Shown here: positions 1-8,002 of the stretch, one piece after another | Position numbering within the stretch: the first letter of the stretch is position 1 | Layout: each line of letters starts with the position of its first letter | DNA from: JANWHF01 sp036276235 | GTDB lineage: Bacteria; Planctomycetota; Phycisphaerae; Tepidisphaerales; Tepidisphaeraceae | Assembly (NCBI GenBank): GCA_036276235.1 | Contig: DATBDZ010000414.1 | Coordinates: 1-16,468, forward strand | Reading direction: 5' to 3' | DNA length: 16,468 nucleotides | Translations under genes and position numbers: made by a program | Notes under the pieces: generated by a model | Database searches by the model: none | Seen by the model: the letters and a program-made list of their open reading frames with translations, nothing else | What the model was told of the DNA's origin: nothing

Positions 1-855
1 CTTTTCGATCTTGATGGCTTTGGTGCCGCGCCCGCTGACGATGACGGTCGAGCCGTCGATGACCGGCGTCGCGGTGTTGTTCGACATCCCTCCGCCGCCG
101 CCTCCATAGGGCGTTTGCCACAGCAATTTTCCGTCGGCGGCATTGAGGCCGACGATGTTCTTTTCCGTCTGCTCGACGATCTGCTTAACCCCTTCGATTG
201 TCGCGACGATCGGCGAACCGTACGCCGGCCCGTCACCTTTCCACTGCCATTTCACGTCGCCGCTGGCCAGGTCAAACGCCATGATCGCGCCGTTTCCTTC
301 GGCACCCAGATGCACGACGCACATCTTGTCCACGATGATCGGCGAAGTCGCCGTGTAGAACCGCGGGAAAGTCTTGGGGAATTCCTTGCTGAATTCCTTC
401 CGCCAGATCATTTTGCCGCTGGCGGCATCAAGACACGAAAGCATTTCACCCACGCCAAGCGTGACGATCTTTCCATCGCCCACCGCCGGCGAGCTGCGCG
501 GCCCCGGATGCGGAGAGGGCGCGCCGGTCACCGTGATGTTCGGCGCATACTTATCCTGCCAAACCTGCTTCCCGCTGGCGGCATCGAGACATGTCGTCAC
601 TTCATCATTCCCATCGCGCGTGAAGACATACAGCTTGTCGCCCACCAGCGCGGGCGTGGCATCGCCGGTGCCGAGCGTCACCTTCCACGTCTGCTTCAGC
701 TCCTTGGGCCAAGCCGCGGGCGGCGTAAACTCCGTCACCTTCGCATCCCGATTCGCCCCGCGCCACTGCGGCCAATCCGTGGCCAGCACAGAGCTCGCGC
801 CGCAAACGGTCATCCCCAAAAGGATCATCCCGATCATCCGAGTGGTGTATGTCAT
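1..855 (-). CDS. Exported PQQ-like beta-propeller repeat protein (partial, C-terminus outside window)
   Basis: The frame is open from the ATG at 855 to the window edge, giving 285 residues with no stop. A hydrophobic signal peptide (about residues 5-25, ending near SVLA) is followed by WPQWRGANRD, a common entry motif of planctomycete PQQ-like (BamB-type) propellers. Blade repeats are visible: CLDAASGKQVWQ, CLDAASGKMIWR, AFDLASGDVKWQW and GLNAADGKLLWQ, each a beta strand closing on Trp. The pattern fits a secreted or periplasmic propeller. Such domains serve as protein scaffolds or, with a bound cofactor, as dehydrogenases; no catalytic residue decides which here. The start is supported by GGAG five bases upstream. 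A short hairpin at 877-894 lies in the presumed leader. The family call is firm, the function is not. Confidence 0.88.
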   Translation of the reverse strand, partial: MTYTTRMIGMILLGMTVCGASSVLATDWPQWRGANRDAKVTEFTPPAAWPKELKQTWKVTLGTGDATPALVGDKLYVFTRDGNDEVTTCLDAASGKQVWQDKYAPNITVTGAPSPHPGPRSSPAVGDGKIVTLGVGEMLSCLDAASGKMIWRKEFSKEFPKTFPRFYTATSPIIVDKMCVVHLGAEGNGAIMAFDLASGDVKWQWKGDGPAYGSPIVATIEGVKQIVEQTEKNIVGLNAADGKLLWQTPYGGGGGGMSNNTATPVIDGSTVIVSGRGTKAIKIEK

Positions 856-876
856 GATCGCTCCGCAATTTCGTGG

Positions 877-894
877 CCACGGGTTTGCCCGTGG
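877..894. repeat. Hairpin in presumed leader of the propeller gene
   Basis: CCACGGG (877-883) pairs with CCCGTGG (888-894) around a 4-base loop. Similar hairpins occur at 967-985 and near 1295-1311, so this looks like a member of a dispersed hairpin repeat and not a gene-specific regulator. Confidence 0.6.
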
Positions 895-962
895 TCTTGT
901 GAATCGAAACGGCCAACCATTACCAACAACTAAGGGCTGATTTGTCGCAGATAAACATATTC

Positions 963-1316
963 GTGGCACGGGCGTCCCGCCCGTGAATTATTCACCACGG
1001 AGACACGGAGGGGCCCTTGAATTCCGAAATCCGAATCCCCGAAATCCGAATCAATGACGAATGACCAAATTCCGAAGCTAAGAAACCACGAAGTGCACGA
1101 AGGGAGCACTAAGAACCACGAAGGACAAAGGCAGCCGTTTCTTCTTCGTGGCCCTTAGTGCTCCTCTTGGTGTCCTTAGTGGCTTCTGCTGTGGTTTCTG
1201 CTTTCGGATTTCTTCATTCGGACTTCGGATTTCATTCGGATTTCGGGAATTCGGATTTCGGAATTCAAGCGTGCCTCCGTGGTGAAAATTCTTCATGGGC
1301 GGGACGCCCATTCCAC
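963..1316. repeat. 354-bp imperfect inverted repeat built from dispersed planctomycete-style repeats
   Basis: The two arms mirror each other around about 1139. The order on each arm is: a GGGCGTCCCGCCC hairpin, TTCACCACGGAG, a run of CCGAAATCCGAAT units, then units based on CCACGAAG and GAGCACTAAG. For example, TTGAATTCCGAAATCCGAAT on the left reappears as its reverse complement near 1249-1269. No gene is credible in the stretch 856-1333. The element lies 18 bp downstream of the amidase stop and could end transcription from that side. Reading frames across it are by-products of the repeat. Confidence 0.85.
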
Positions 1317-1333
1317 TTTCATCGCCACATAAG

Positions 1334-2953
1334 TCATCCAAGCGTCGCCAAAAACTTCGGCGTAATCCGCGCCTTGCTCGCCTGCTCAAAAGCATACGCA
1401 ATCTTCAGCAAAACCGGCTCGCTATACGCGCGGCCAAAGAACGAAATACCCAGCGGCAATCCGCGCATGTTGCCCGCTGGCACGGTGATGCTCGGGTAGC
1501 CGGCGATCGCCGCCGGGGATGAGCTGCCGCCGACGTCGCGATTGCCGTATAAGAGATCCGTGACGCCCGCCGGCCCGCCCGAAGGGGCGACGATCGCATC
1601 GAGCTTTTGCTCGTCCATCAGCGCGTCGATTCCCTCGGCCCGGGAAAATCGGCGGCAATTCGCCAGCGCGTCCAGATACGCCTTGTCCGTCAGCGGCCCG
1701 CGCTCCTGCGAGCGAAGGAATGTCTCCTGCCCGAAAAATGGCAACTCCCGGTCGGCATTCTTCGTGTTGAACTCGATGATTTCCGCCAGCGAATGCACCG
1801 GCGCGTTTGGGCCAAGCCCGGCCAGGTATTCATTCAATCCCGCCTTGAATTCGTATTGCAGCAGATCGCCTTCGGATGAACCCAATCGATTTTGCGCGGG
1901 TATATCCGCCGGATCGATCAGCACCGCGCCCATTTTCTTGAGCGTCTCAATCGCCGCTTCGATCACCGCCCGCGCTTTGGCGTTGCCGCGAATCGTTCGC
2001 CGCGCTATTCCAAGCCGCGCGCCGCGCAAGCCGTCGGCATCCAGGAATTGCGTGTAATCCGCGTGCGATTTGCCGCGGCTCTCTTCGGTGACCGAATCGC
2101 GTGGATCCACGCCCGCCAGCGCACCCAGCAAAATCGCCGCATCCCGCACCGATCGCGCCATGGGCCCGGCGGTGTCCTGCGTGCGCGAAATCGGAATGAT
2201 CCCCGCGCGGCTGATCAGCCCAACGGTCGGCTTAATTCCCACAATCCCGCAAACCGTTGACGGCGAAATAATCGAGCCGTTGGTTTCCGTCCCCACCGCG
2301 ACGGCACAGAAGCTCGATGAAACCGCCGCAGCCGAGCCGGAGCTGGAGCCGGATGGATTGCGATCGAGGGCATAGGGGTTTTTGGTTTGTCCGCCGCGCC
2401 CGCTCCACCCGCTGCTGGAGCTGTTGGCGCGGAAGTTGGCCCACTCACTCAAATTCGCCTTGCCCAGAATGACCGCGCCCGCCTCGCGAAGCCGCTGAGC
2501 GACAAACGAATCGCGCGGCGCGATCGACCCCAGCAGCGCCAGCGAGCCGGCGGTGGTCATCATCCTGTCATGCGTATCAATGTTGTCCTTGATGAGCACC
2601 GGCACCCCATGCAGCGGCCCGCGCGGCTCCTTGCTCTTTCGCTCCTCGTCCAGCGCCTGCGCAATCGCCGATGCATCCGGATTGAGCTCGATGATGGCAT
2701 TGACCGCCGGCCCGGATTTATCCATCGCCGCGATGCGATCGAGATATTGCTTGACGATTGAAACAGAAGTGGCTTTCCCCGACTGCATCGCCTCTTGAAG
2801 CTGCCCGATGCTGGCTTCTTCCCAGGCAAACGACTCGCCCGCGTGGGGGACAGTTGTGGAAGCCGGATCCTCAGAAGCCTGCGCCCTCGCCGGCCCCAGA
2901 ATCGCGCCCGCGCCGCCAATAGCCGCCATCTGCAAGAGCTCCCGTCGATTCAT
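1334..2953 (-). CDS. Tat-exported amidase (amidase signature family)
   Basis: A 539-residue protein of the amidase signature family, which hydrolyses amide bonds with a Ser-cisSer-Lys triad. Visible elements: GVPVLIKDNID (catalytic Lys near residue 122), the Ser/Gly-rich NPSGSSSGSAAAV (cis-Ser near 204) and GTETNGSIISP (nucleophile Ser near 227), then GIVGIKPTVG and SRTQDTAGPMARSV. The N-terminus MNRRELLQMAAIGGAGAILG is a Tat-like signal, with RR followed by a hydrophobic stretch and an ARAQA cleavage region, so the enzyme is probably periplasmic. I start at 2953, not at the upstream in-frame Met at 2974, because the signal begins here; no strong ribosome site is seen at either. Length fits stand-alone amidases and no GatB or GatC gene is adjacent, so a GatA role is unlikely. 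The substrate is unknown. Confidence 0.93.
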   Translation of the reverse strand: MNRRELLQMAAIGGAGAILGPARAQASEDPASTTVPHAGESFAWEEASIGQLQEAMQSGKATSVSIVKQYLDRIAAMDKSGPAVNAIIELNPDASAIAQALDEERKSKEPRGPLHGVPVLIKDNIDTHDRMMTTAGSLALLGSIAPRDSFVAQRLREAGAVILGKANLSEWANFRANSSSSGWSGRGGQTKNPYALDRNPSGSSSGSAAAVSSSFCAVAVGTETNGSIISPSTVCGIVGIKPTVGLISRAGIIPISRTQDTAGPMARSVRDAAILLGALAGVDPRDSVTEESRGKSHADYTQFLDADGLRGARLGIARRTIRGNAKARAVIEAAIETLKKMGAVLIDPADIPAQNRLGSSEGDLLQYEFKAGLNEYLAGLGPNAPVHSLAEIIEFNTKNADRELPFFGQETFLRSQERGPLTDKAYLDALANCRRFSRAEGIDALMDEQKLDAIVAPSGGPAGVTDLLYGNRDVGGSSSPAAIAGYPSITVPAGNMRGLPLGISFFGRAYSEPVLLKIAYAFEQASKARITPKFLATLG

Positions 2954-3501
2954 GGCTGCGTAGAATGCGGGCAAGCGGGCCGCATTTCAAGAATAATCAG
3001 TAGTCAGTAGTCAGTAGGCAGAGGTCAGAATGCAGAAGCCGCGGGTATTCCCAGCCACGCACCATTCCGCACCCTTTTGCACCATTTCCGCGCGTTTTCA
3101 TGGTGCATTGTCCGCCAACGACCCCGCCGCGAGAACAATTTGCATCATTTGATTGTCAAAGAGCCACAACGTAAAACACATACGATCGAATTCGCAAGTT
3201 ATTTCCACTAAAATAAAATATTTGTTTGGGGTGCGTCGACGAGCATCTGCTGTGCCGCAACGGGTTGCGGATTGTGACCCCCTTGCAGATCTCTGCAGCG
3301 TAAGTGTCTTCCAATATGATCCTTGCGGCGCGCGCCTACTTAATAAGCCGCCGCCAAAATTATAAAAATACGAAGATCAGTCGACGCGCCAAACTGGCTG
3401 CTGCGCCAGGACTTGCGGAAGACGAATTTTTGGCACTACCTGTAATGATGACTGCCGAATGGCGGAGCAGAGACGGTTGGTAACTGTGACGCTTCATCCC
3501 A
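2954..3501. other. Gene-free stretch with small repeats
   Basis: No convincing gene is seen. It holds the 7-bp tandem repeat at 3001-3028 and a hairpin (GCACCAT 3079-3085 with ATGGTGC 3100-3106). An AT-rich patch lies around 3165-3230, unlike the GC-rich surroundings. A 70-codon frame at 3153-3365 shows no domain, ribosome site or sensible composition and is not called. Confidence 0.6.
3001..3028. repeat. 7-bp tandem repeat (TAGTCAG unit)
   Basis: Units TAGTCAG, TAGTCAG, TAGGCAG and AGGTCAG follow one another, with a partial CAG before them. This is a degenerate tandem array upstream of the amidase gene. No function is evident. Confidence 0.75.
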
Positions 3502-4641
3502 TCAGTCAATTAAGTACTTCGCGTTCTCGTCGGTGAACTGCGGCGTCCAAAACAGGCCCAATTCCGCAAGGGTTCTCCGCAATGCCTCGGTGTTATGCAC
3601 AACACTCTCGTATGTGATGTAGCGGATTGGGAGATCGTAATCGGCGGCAAAAGTGGATATCCGCCTGATTGCCTCAGTAAAGTTGTGAGTGGCTTTTCGA
3701 CGACTAAAAACATGGGGAAATTCGACGGCAGATTCAGTCGCACAGAACTCAGTCCGAAGCGTTGCGACGACGTGCACCTCGTAACCAGCATCTGTAAAAC
3801 GCGTGAGCAGCGCTTCGGGCTTGTCATCAGGCCACGCTCGATTCTGGCGCCCGCCGTGTGGAAAGCTATTACGGTAAACGATCTGCTGCTTCGCGCTAGC
3901 TAGTGATTTGTCGAACGGCTGGTCATGCTTGGCCGTGCCGTCGCATCCTGCGTCGATGAGGCATTGTGTCATCAGACGCGTGCCGGACGATTCAGGTCCA
4001 AGCACCAAAAACGCCCGGCGCCTTAGCTTGATTAAATCGTTCTCGCGTGTGATCACTTTTCGTATGAGCGCCTCGTCGACAAAAAGTTTTACGGCGTCGT
4101 TCGACACGCCGGTGTCGGCCGCAATGCGTCCTATCGCCAAACCGGATGGCGCATCATTCAGTTTCTTCACTATCTTCTGGAAATGGCACCAATCCCTTTT
4201 CCGATCGCTTAACCACTTTCGTCTTAGGCTGCGGATCGGCACCAAAGTGGCATCGATGGGATACGTGTATGCCGCCGTTAGTTCCAGGATCAATCGAATT
4301 TCCGCCAGCGGGTCGCCGTTCCATTTCTCGTGGAGCTTTGAGTGAAGGCAGTTCTCTGCACACTGCAGCGGATCATTTTCGGCGCATACCCATTGCGCCT
4401 TGACGCCGCACTCGCTCTCGAGCTTCTCGCGCCAATCCGTTTTGCAAAAAACGATATCCATCGCGACGACGCTTTTGTCCGACTGCAACAGTTCCTTCGC
4501 TTTCCGCAGGTTGTCGGTCCACCCTCCCTTGTCGTTGATATTTTGGAATTGAACATACTCGGGCTGCCAGTAGGTTTCGTGTAAATACCTGTCGATTCCG
4601 CTAAAGGGCAGGCACGCTACGCCAATGAGTGTTCCAGACAT
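3502..4641 (-). CDS. Sulfotransferase-like protein with N-terminal degenerate P-loop-kinase-like region
   Basis: A 379-residue protein with three apparent parts. Residues 1-135 resemble small P-loop kinases: IGVACLPFSGIDRYL sits where a Walker A loop is expected but lacks the GxxxxGK[ST] residues, followed by AMDIVFCKTDW and WVCAENDPLQCAEN. Residues about 152-205 look like a winged helix (IGRIAADTGVSNDAVKLFVD). Residues 209-379 look like a sulfotransferase: LGPESSGTRLM fits the 5'-phosphosulfate loop, and R296 with S304 in LRTEFCATES fits the Rx7S pattern of the 3'-phosphate site of PAPS. The start at 4641 is chosen because the protein-like sequence begins there; an upstream in-frame Met at 4725 would overlap the preceding gene and has no ribosome site. 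It follows that gene by 62 bp. Target unknown; the fusion reading is inference. Confidence 0.75.
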   Translation of the reverse strand: MSGTLIGVACLPFSGIDRYLHETYWQPEYVQFQNINDKGGWTDNLRKAKELLQSDKSVVAMDIVFCKTDWREKLESECGVKAQWVCAENDPLQCAENCLHSKLHEKWNGDPLAEIRLILELTAAYTYPIDATLVPIRSLRRKWLSDRKRDWCHFQKIVKKLNDAPSGLAIGRIAADTGVSNDAVKLFVDEALIRKVITRENDLIKLRRRAFLVLGPESSGTRLMTQCLIDAGCDGTAKHDQPFDKSLASAKQQIVYRNSFPHGGRQNRAWPDDKPEALLTRFTDAGYEVHVVATLRTEFCATESAVEFPHVFSRRKATHNFTEAIRRISTFAADYDLPIRYITYESVVHNTEALRRTLAELGLFWTPQFTDENAKYLID

Positions 4642-4703
4642 TCCTGTTCTCGCATTTCTGGTAATATCTTCGTCGCGTGCCGCCAAAACGAACAAACCCG
4701 CCG

Positions 4704-5450
4704 TTAGGACGCATCGCAAAGGCATTTAGTTGAAAAGTGCTCGCCGTTGCGGTGAACACTTACCGCCCCAAGGATTCCAAGCAGAACCAGCCCCGTTATC
4801 CAACTCGTGGGCAACGGCGTTGCAGTAGTGTACGAGACAGTTCCCAGGAACCCGACCGCTGTGCCGTCACTCGAAGATCCAAAGCTTAGGGTCGGCGCAG
4901 TAAGTGCGTTGCTATCTGTGTTGTTTACGACTAAGCGGAGTTCGTTGAGGCCTGTTACAAAGCCGCTCGTAACTGTGCCAGCAGTGTGGCCGGTGAAGAA
5001 AAAGGGGGCGTCGGGCGGTCCGGGCGGAAAGGACATAACGCCGGCGCCGGGTGCGGTCTTTAAGAACGTGTCCCCGATAACCGTGTTATTCAGTTCAAGG
5101 ACCGCGCGGTCGTCGCCATTCAGGTCAGAGAATACAAGGGTAACTGCCGTAGCATTGGAAGGCAGGGAGAAGCTCAAGTCTGCGTACCAGAAGCCGTTGA
5201 AAGTGGCCAATGATCCGCCGGCAGCGAACGTCCCTGATTGGAGAGTATTGCTCGTGATGCTCAGGTCTGAAATTGGCGGATTGATGCTGGCCACGTACAT
5301 CGCTGGTGCCGATGCGGCGCCTGCGCCCGTAATCAGCCAGTTGTTCGTGCTTGACGTGCTCACGTCGATTATGTCAGCCGAAGTGACCGCGTCTCGGATC
5401 AGCACCATAAATAGAAAAATGGCGAAAACGATTGATCGAGTAGATCCCAT
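4704..5450 (-). CDS. PEP-CTERM-type exported surface protein
   Basis: A 248-residue exported protein. The N-terminus MGSTRSIVFAIFLFMVL is a signal peptide, probably cut near TSA-D. The body is rich in Thr, Ser, Asn and Gly, with beta-type strands such as ATAVTLVFSDLNGDDRAVLELN, typical of surface or matrix proteins. The C-terminus has PLPTSW followed by a hydrophobic helix and basic residues (VHRNGE), which fits the planctomycete variant of the PEP-CTERM signal handled by exosortase. Oddly, about 13 further residues (HFSTKCLCDAS region) follow the helix, where such signals normally end soon after the basic residues. The start at 5450 is supported by AAGGTGG upstream. It lies 43 bp after the peptidase gene and probably shares its transcript. 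The ligand or role is unknown. Confidence 0.82.
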   Translation of the reverse strand: MGSTRSIVFAIFLFMVLIRDAVTSADIIDVSTSSTNNWLITGAGAASAPAMYVASINPPISDLSITSNTLQSGTFAAGGSLATFNGFWYADLSFSLPSNATAVTLVFSDLNGDDRAVLELNNTVIGDTFLKTAPGAGVMSFPPGPPDAPFFFTGHTAGTVTSGFVTGLNELRLVVNNTDSNALTAPTLSFGSSSDGTAVGFLGTVSYTTATPLPTSWITGLVLLGILGAVSVHRNGEHFSTKCLCDAS

Positions 5451-5493
5451 AGCGAAACCACCTTTGGCGATGCTTGCCCTTCGCTGCCCCCGC

Positions 5494-7371
5494 TCAATTC
5501 TCCACCGGCGTCCCTCCACCCGCTGACGTGACCGGCTGCGTCGCCGGTCCTTGCCCACCGCGCTGGAAATTTCTGCCGCCGCCTCTTGGGGCCAGGGGTT
5601 TGCGCGGGACTTTTTCATCCGCCATGGCGGCTTGGTAGATGAAGCCGGCCATGATCACCGATGCTTGCTTTACGTCGTCTTCCTGGATGCGGTCGAAGAC
5701 GTCTTCGTTGGAGTGATGCGTGCGGGTCATGTACTCGACGGGGTCCTGGATGAATTGGAACCCGGGGAGGCCGATGTCGTCGAAGCTGACGTGATCAGTT
5801 GAGCCGGTGTTGGCGAGGCTCAGCGTTGTCGCGCCCATGTCGCGGAAGGGTGTCAGCCAGCGGCGGAAGAGCGGGCGGACGGCTTCGTTGTTTTGGAGGA
5901 AGACGCCGCGAATGCGGCCGGTGCCGTTGTCGAGATTGAAGTAGGCTGAGAACTTGTCGTACTCGGGGCCTTTGATTAACTGGGCGGCGGGGCGGGTTGT
6001 GGGTTGAGTCGTGCCGCGGCCACGGCCGCCGCCACCGCGGTTGCCGCCCGTTTCGGGGAATGATCCGAAGTGTTGTTTCATGTATGCGGCTGATCCGAGC
6101 ATGCCTTCTTCTTCGCCGGTCCAGAGGGCGATGCGGATGGTGCGGCGTGGCTTGATGTGCTGCGCCTCAAGGATTCGCACGGCTTCCATCGCAACCGCCA
6201 CGCCCGCGCCGTTGTCGGTTGCGCCGGTGCCGGAGTGCCATGAATCCATATGCCCGCCGAGCATCACCAGCTCATCCTTCAGATCGGTGCCGGGAATCTC
6301 GGCGATCGTGTTGTACGCATTCAAATCGGCATCGCTGAATTGCACCTGAAGATCGACGGAGACCTTGAGCTTCTCACCCGCCTCGATCATGCGGACGAGG
6401 CGGTTGTAATCTTCGGCCGCCATCACGATCTGCGGCGGAATCGCCGGCGCATCGGGCGCCCAGACGCGCGGGCCAGCATTCCCGCGCGGGCCGGCGGGGC
6501 CGGGGACGGCGGCGCTCTGAACGAATATGGTCCCGCCGTCTCCGTTGGGGCTGGCATTGACGACGACGGCGGCGCCTTCCTTCGCAAGGAAGCCCAGGAG
6601 ACGGCCGGCTTGCAGGCCGCCGCCGAATTGACCGCGCGCGCCGGGTTGCGTCGCCGGCCCGCGCGCGGGTTGGATGAGTTCTCCTCTGCCGCGCGTTGGC
6701 TGCACCGCCGGCGCGATCGTCGCGCCATTGTTGTCGGCATACACCAGCAGATCGCTGTCGGTCATCCGAACGCCCGGCGCATCAAAATGCGCCCGCACCG
6801 GCCGCGGCGCGCCCATCAGCACGATCGCGCCCTTCACCTTGCCGGCGTATTTCTCCAGATCGGCTTCGCTGTTGGCGTTCACATAAACCACTTCCCCCTC
6901 GAGCGGCTTATCAAACCCGGGCGACCACGCCTTCGGATATGAGATCAGCGTGATCGATTGCGGCTCAATCACCTGCATCGAAAACCGCTTCACGCTCCAT
7001 CCGCGCCCAAAGGGTCCCCAGGCTTCCAGATGCGCATTCTCCAAACCCCAGGAGGTGAGCTTGTCGCGCGTCCATTCGTTGGCGCGATGCAGATTCGGCG
7101 AGCCGGTGAGGCGTGGTCCTATCACATCGGTCAGATAGCTGAGGGTCGCCATCACCTGCGAATGATTTAAGCCTTCATCGCGAATCCGCATGATCGGATC
7201 ATCGCTCTGCGTAGTCGGCGGCGCGACCGGCAGCGCCAACGGATCGGCCGGCGCGGCTGCCGCGCCCTGCCCGCGCCCACCGCGGCGTTGCGCCTGGGCG
7301 GTGGTGCTGAGCAGAGCCAGATTGAGAATGATGACGATCGTGAAACCGATTGCGCGACAAGACCTGTTCAT
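5494..7371 (-). CDS. Exported M28-family zinc metallopeptidase
   Basis: A 625-residue protein of peptidase family M28 (aminopeptidase or carboxypeptidase Q-like). A signal peptide (MNRSCRAIGFTIVIILNLAL, ending near AQA) is followed by a PA-like region. The catalytic domain shows GGHMDSWHSGTGATDNGAG (zinc ligand H374, bridging D386), WTGEEEG (catalytic and ligand Glu near 420-421), YFNLDNG (D481) and RTHHSNEDVFD (His near 552-553). All expected zinc residues are present, so it should be active in the periplasm or outside. Odd points are Gly/Arg/Gln/Pro-rich insertions near residues 230-250 and 442-462 and a Gly-rich C-terminal tail. The start at 7371 fits the signal peptide, with AAGG upstream; an in-frame upstream start would add 28 residues of non-signal sequence. 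Confidence 0.93.
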   Translation of the reverse strand: MNRSCRAIGFTIVIILNLALLSTTAQAQRRGGRGQGAAAAPADPLALPVAPPTTQSDDPIMRIRDEGLNHSQVMATLSYLTDVIGPRLTGSPNLHRANEWTRDKLTSWGLENAHLEAWGPFGRGWSVKRFSMQVIEPQSITLISYPKAWSPGFDKPLEGEVVYVNANSEADLEKYAGKVKGAIVLMGAPRPVRAHFDAPGVRMTDSDLLVYADNNGATIAPAVQPTRGRGELIQPARGPATQPGARGQFGGGLQAGRLLGFLAKEGAAVVVNASPNGDGGTIFVQSAAVPGPAGPRGNAGPRVWAPDAPAIPPQIVMAAEDYNRLVRMIEAGEKLKVSVDLQVQFSDADLNAYNTIAEIPGTDLKDELVMLGGHMDSWHSGTGATDNGAGVAVAMEAVRILEAQHIKPRRTIRIALWTGEEEGMLGSAAYMKQHFGSFPETGGNRGGGGRGRGTTQPTTRPAAQLIKGPEYDKFSAYFNLDNGTGRIRGVFLQNNEAVRPLFRRWLTPFRDMGATTLSLANTGSTDHVSFDDIGLPGFQFIQDPVEYMTRTHHSNEDVFDRIQEDDVKQASVIMAGFIYQAAMADEKVPRKPLAPRGGGRNFQRGGQGPATQPVTSAGGGTPVEN

Positions 7372-7738
7372 GTTCGTTGCCCTTACTTCCCGCAAGAGGA
7401 ATTGAAGCTGGTGAGTCAGGGGGATTTTGCCGGATCGCGGGCGGCGTGTAAACAAGAATCGTAACCGTGAAGTTCACCGAGGCAGCATGAAGAGCGACAG
7501 GGAATACGAGGATGGAAGATGGAACATGGAGGATAGGCCCCCTCGAGCCGGGCGATCTCCAGACAACATACTCAACCTCGGAGCACTTTCGGCCGCGCGG
7601 CTGCCGACCGGCTCGACCCGGTTGTCAACCCGGCACGTCGATGTTTTCCTTGCCTTGCGTTCAGCTTGCTTTTGTCCTGCGAGTAGGCGGTTTGGCTCGC
7701 CTGCCCGGGCGGGGTAAGATCACCAAAGGAGATGAGCC
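7372..7738. other. Divergent intergenic region between peptidase and toxin-antitoxin genes
   Basis: No gene is seen. It must carry the promoters for the leftward peptidase group and the rightward toxin-antitoxin pair. A purine-rich GGATGGAAGATGGAACATGG stretch near 7511-7530 resembles dispersed repeat filler. The only promoter candidate I can support is annotated separately. Confidence 0.5.
7692..7720 (+). promoter_or_regulatory. Candidate promoter of the toxin-antitoxin pair
   Basis: TTGGCT (7692-7697), a 17-base spacer and TAAGAT (7715-7720) match sigma-70 hexamers at four of six positions each. The spacer carries the palindrome CCCGGG, a possible operator, as such pairs often repress themselves. 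The ribosome site AAGGAGA and the ATG at 7739 follow directly. This is a pattern match only. Confidence 0.35.
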
Positions 7739-8002
7739 ATGACCTATCGCGGAGTTGTCAGCAACGGCGTGGTGGTTCTCGACGGCGACAAGCCTGGAGA
7801 AGGAACGATCGTAGAGGTAACGCCCGTCGCGGCTGATTTCTGGGAATCTCCATCGCTCGACGAATTGGCCCGCGCGCAGCATGTCGGTCCAATGAACGAT
7901 GTGCGCGCGATCTTTGGAACATGGCCCGGCGATGAGAATGATGGTTTTGAAGCGACGATCGACGCACTTCGGCACTCCAAGACCGCCGGAGATCAGCGCT
8001 GA
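7739..8002 (+). CDS. Antitoxin-like protein of a PIN toxin pair
   Basis: An 87-residue protein. The first 27 residues, MTYRGVVSNGVVVLDGD then EGTIVEV, match the beta-hairpin N-terminus shared by a large group of small antitoxins (DUF104-like, known from cyanobacteria and planctomycetes). The remainder (SPSLDELARAQHVGPMNDVRAIFG) is helical and probably wraps the toxin. Its stop overlaps the toxin start by one base (TGATG), the usual translational coupling of such pairs. A strong ribosome site AAGGAGA precedes the ATG. It is expected to neutralise the toxin and bind the shared promoter; this is family knowledge and not seen directly. Confidence 0.82.
   Translation: MTYRGVVSNGVVVLDGDKPGEGTIVEVTPVAADFWESPSLDELARAQHVGPMNDVRAIFGTWPGDENDGFEATIDALRHSKTAGDQR

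Noticed and set aside
115..933. Long plus-strand frame opposite the propeller gene
   Set aside because: Arg/His-rich product typical of an antisense shadow; the minus strand carries clear propeller repeats.
1542..2057. Plus-strand frame opposite the amidase
   Set aside because: Shadow of a gene whose own catalytic motifs are intact.
1334..2953. GatA subunit of the tRNA amidotransferase
   Set aside because: Exported by a Tat-like signal and no GatB or GatC gene nearby.
3153..3365. 70-codon plus-strand frame in the gap between the amidase and sulfotransferase-like genes
   Set aside because: No ribosome site, no domain, composition unlike the neighbours, and it runs through AT-rich repeat-like DNA.
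4807..5526. 239-codon plus-strand frame opposite the PEP-CTERM-type gene
   Set aside because: Minus strand has signal peptide, sorting signal and ribosome site; the plus frame has none.
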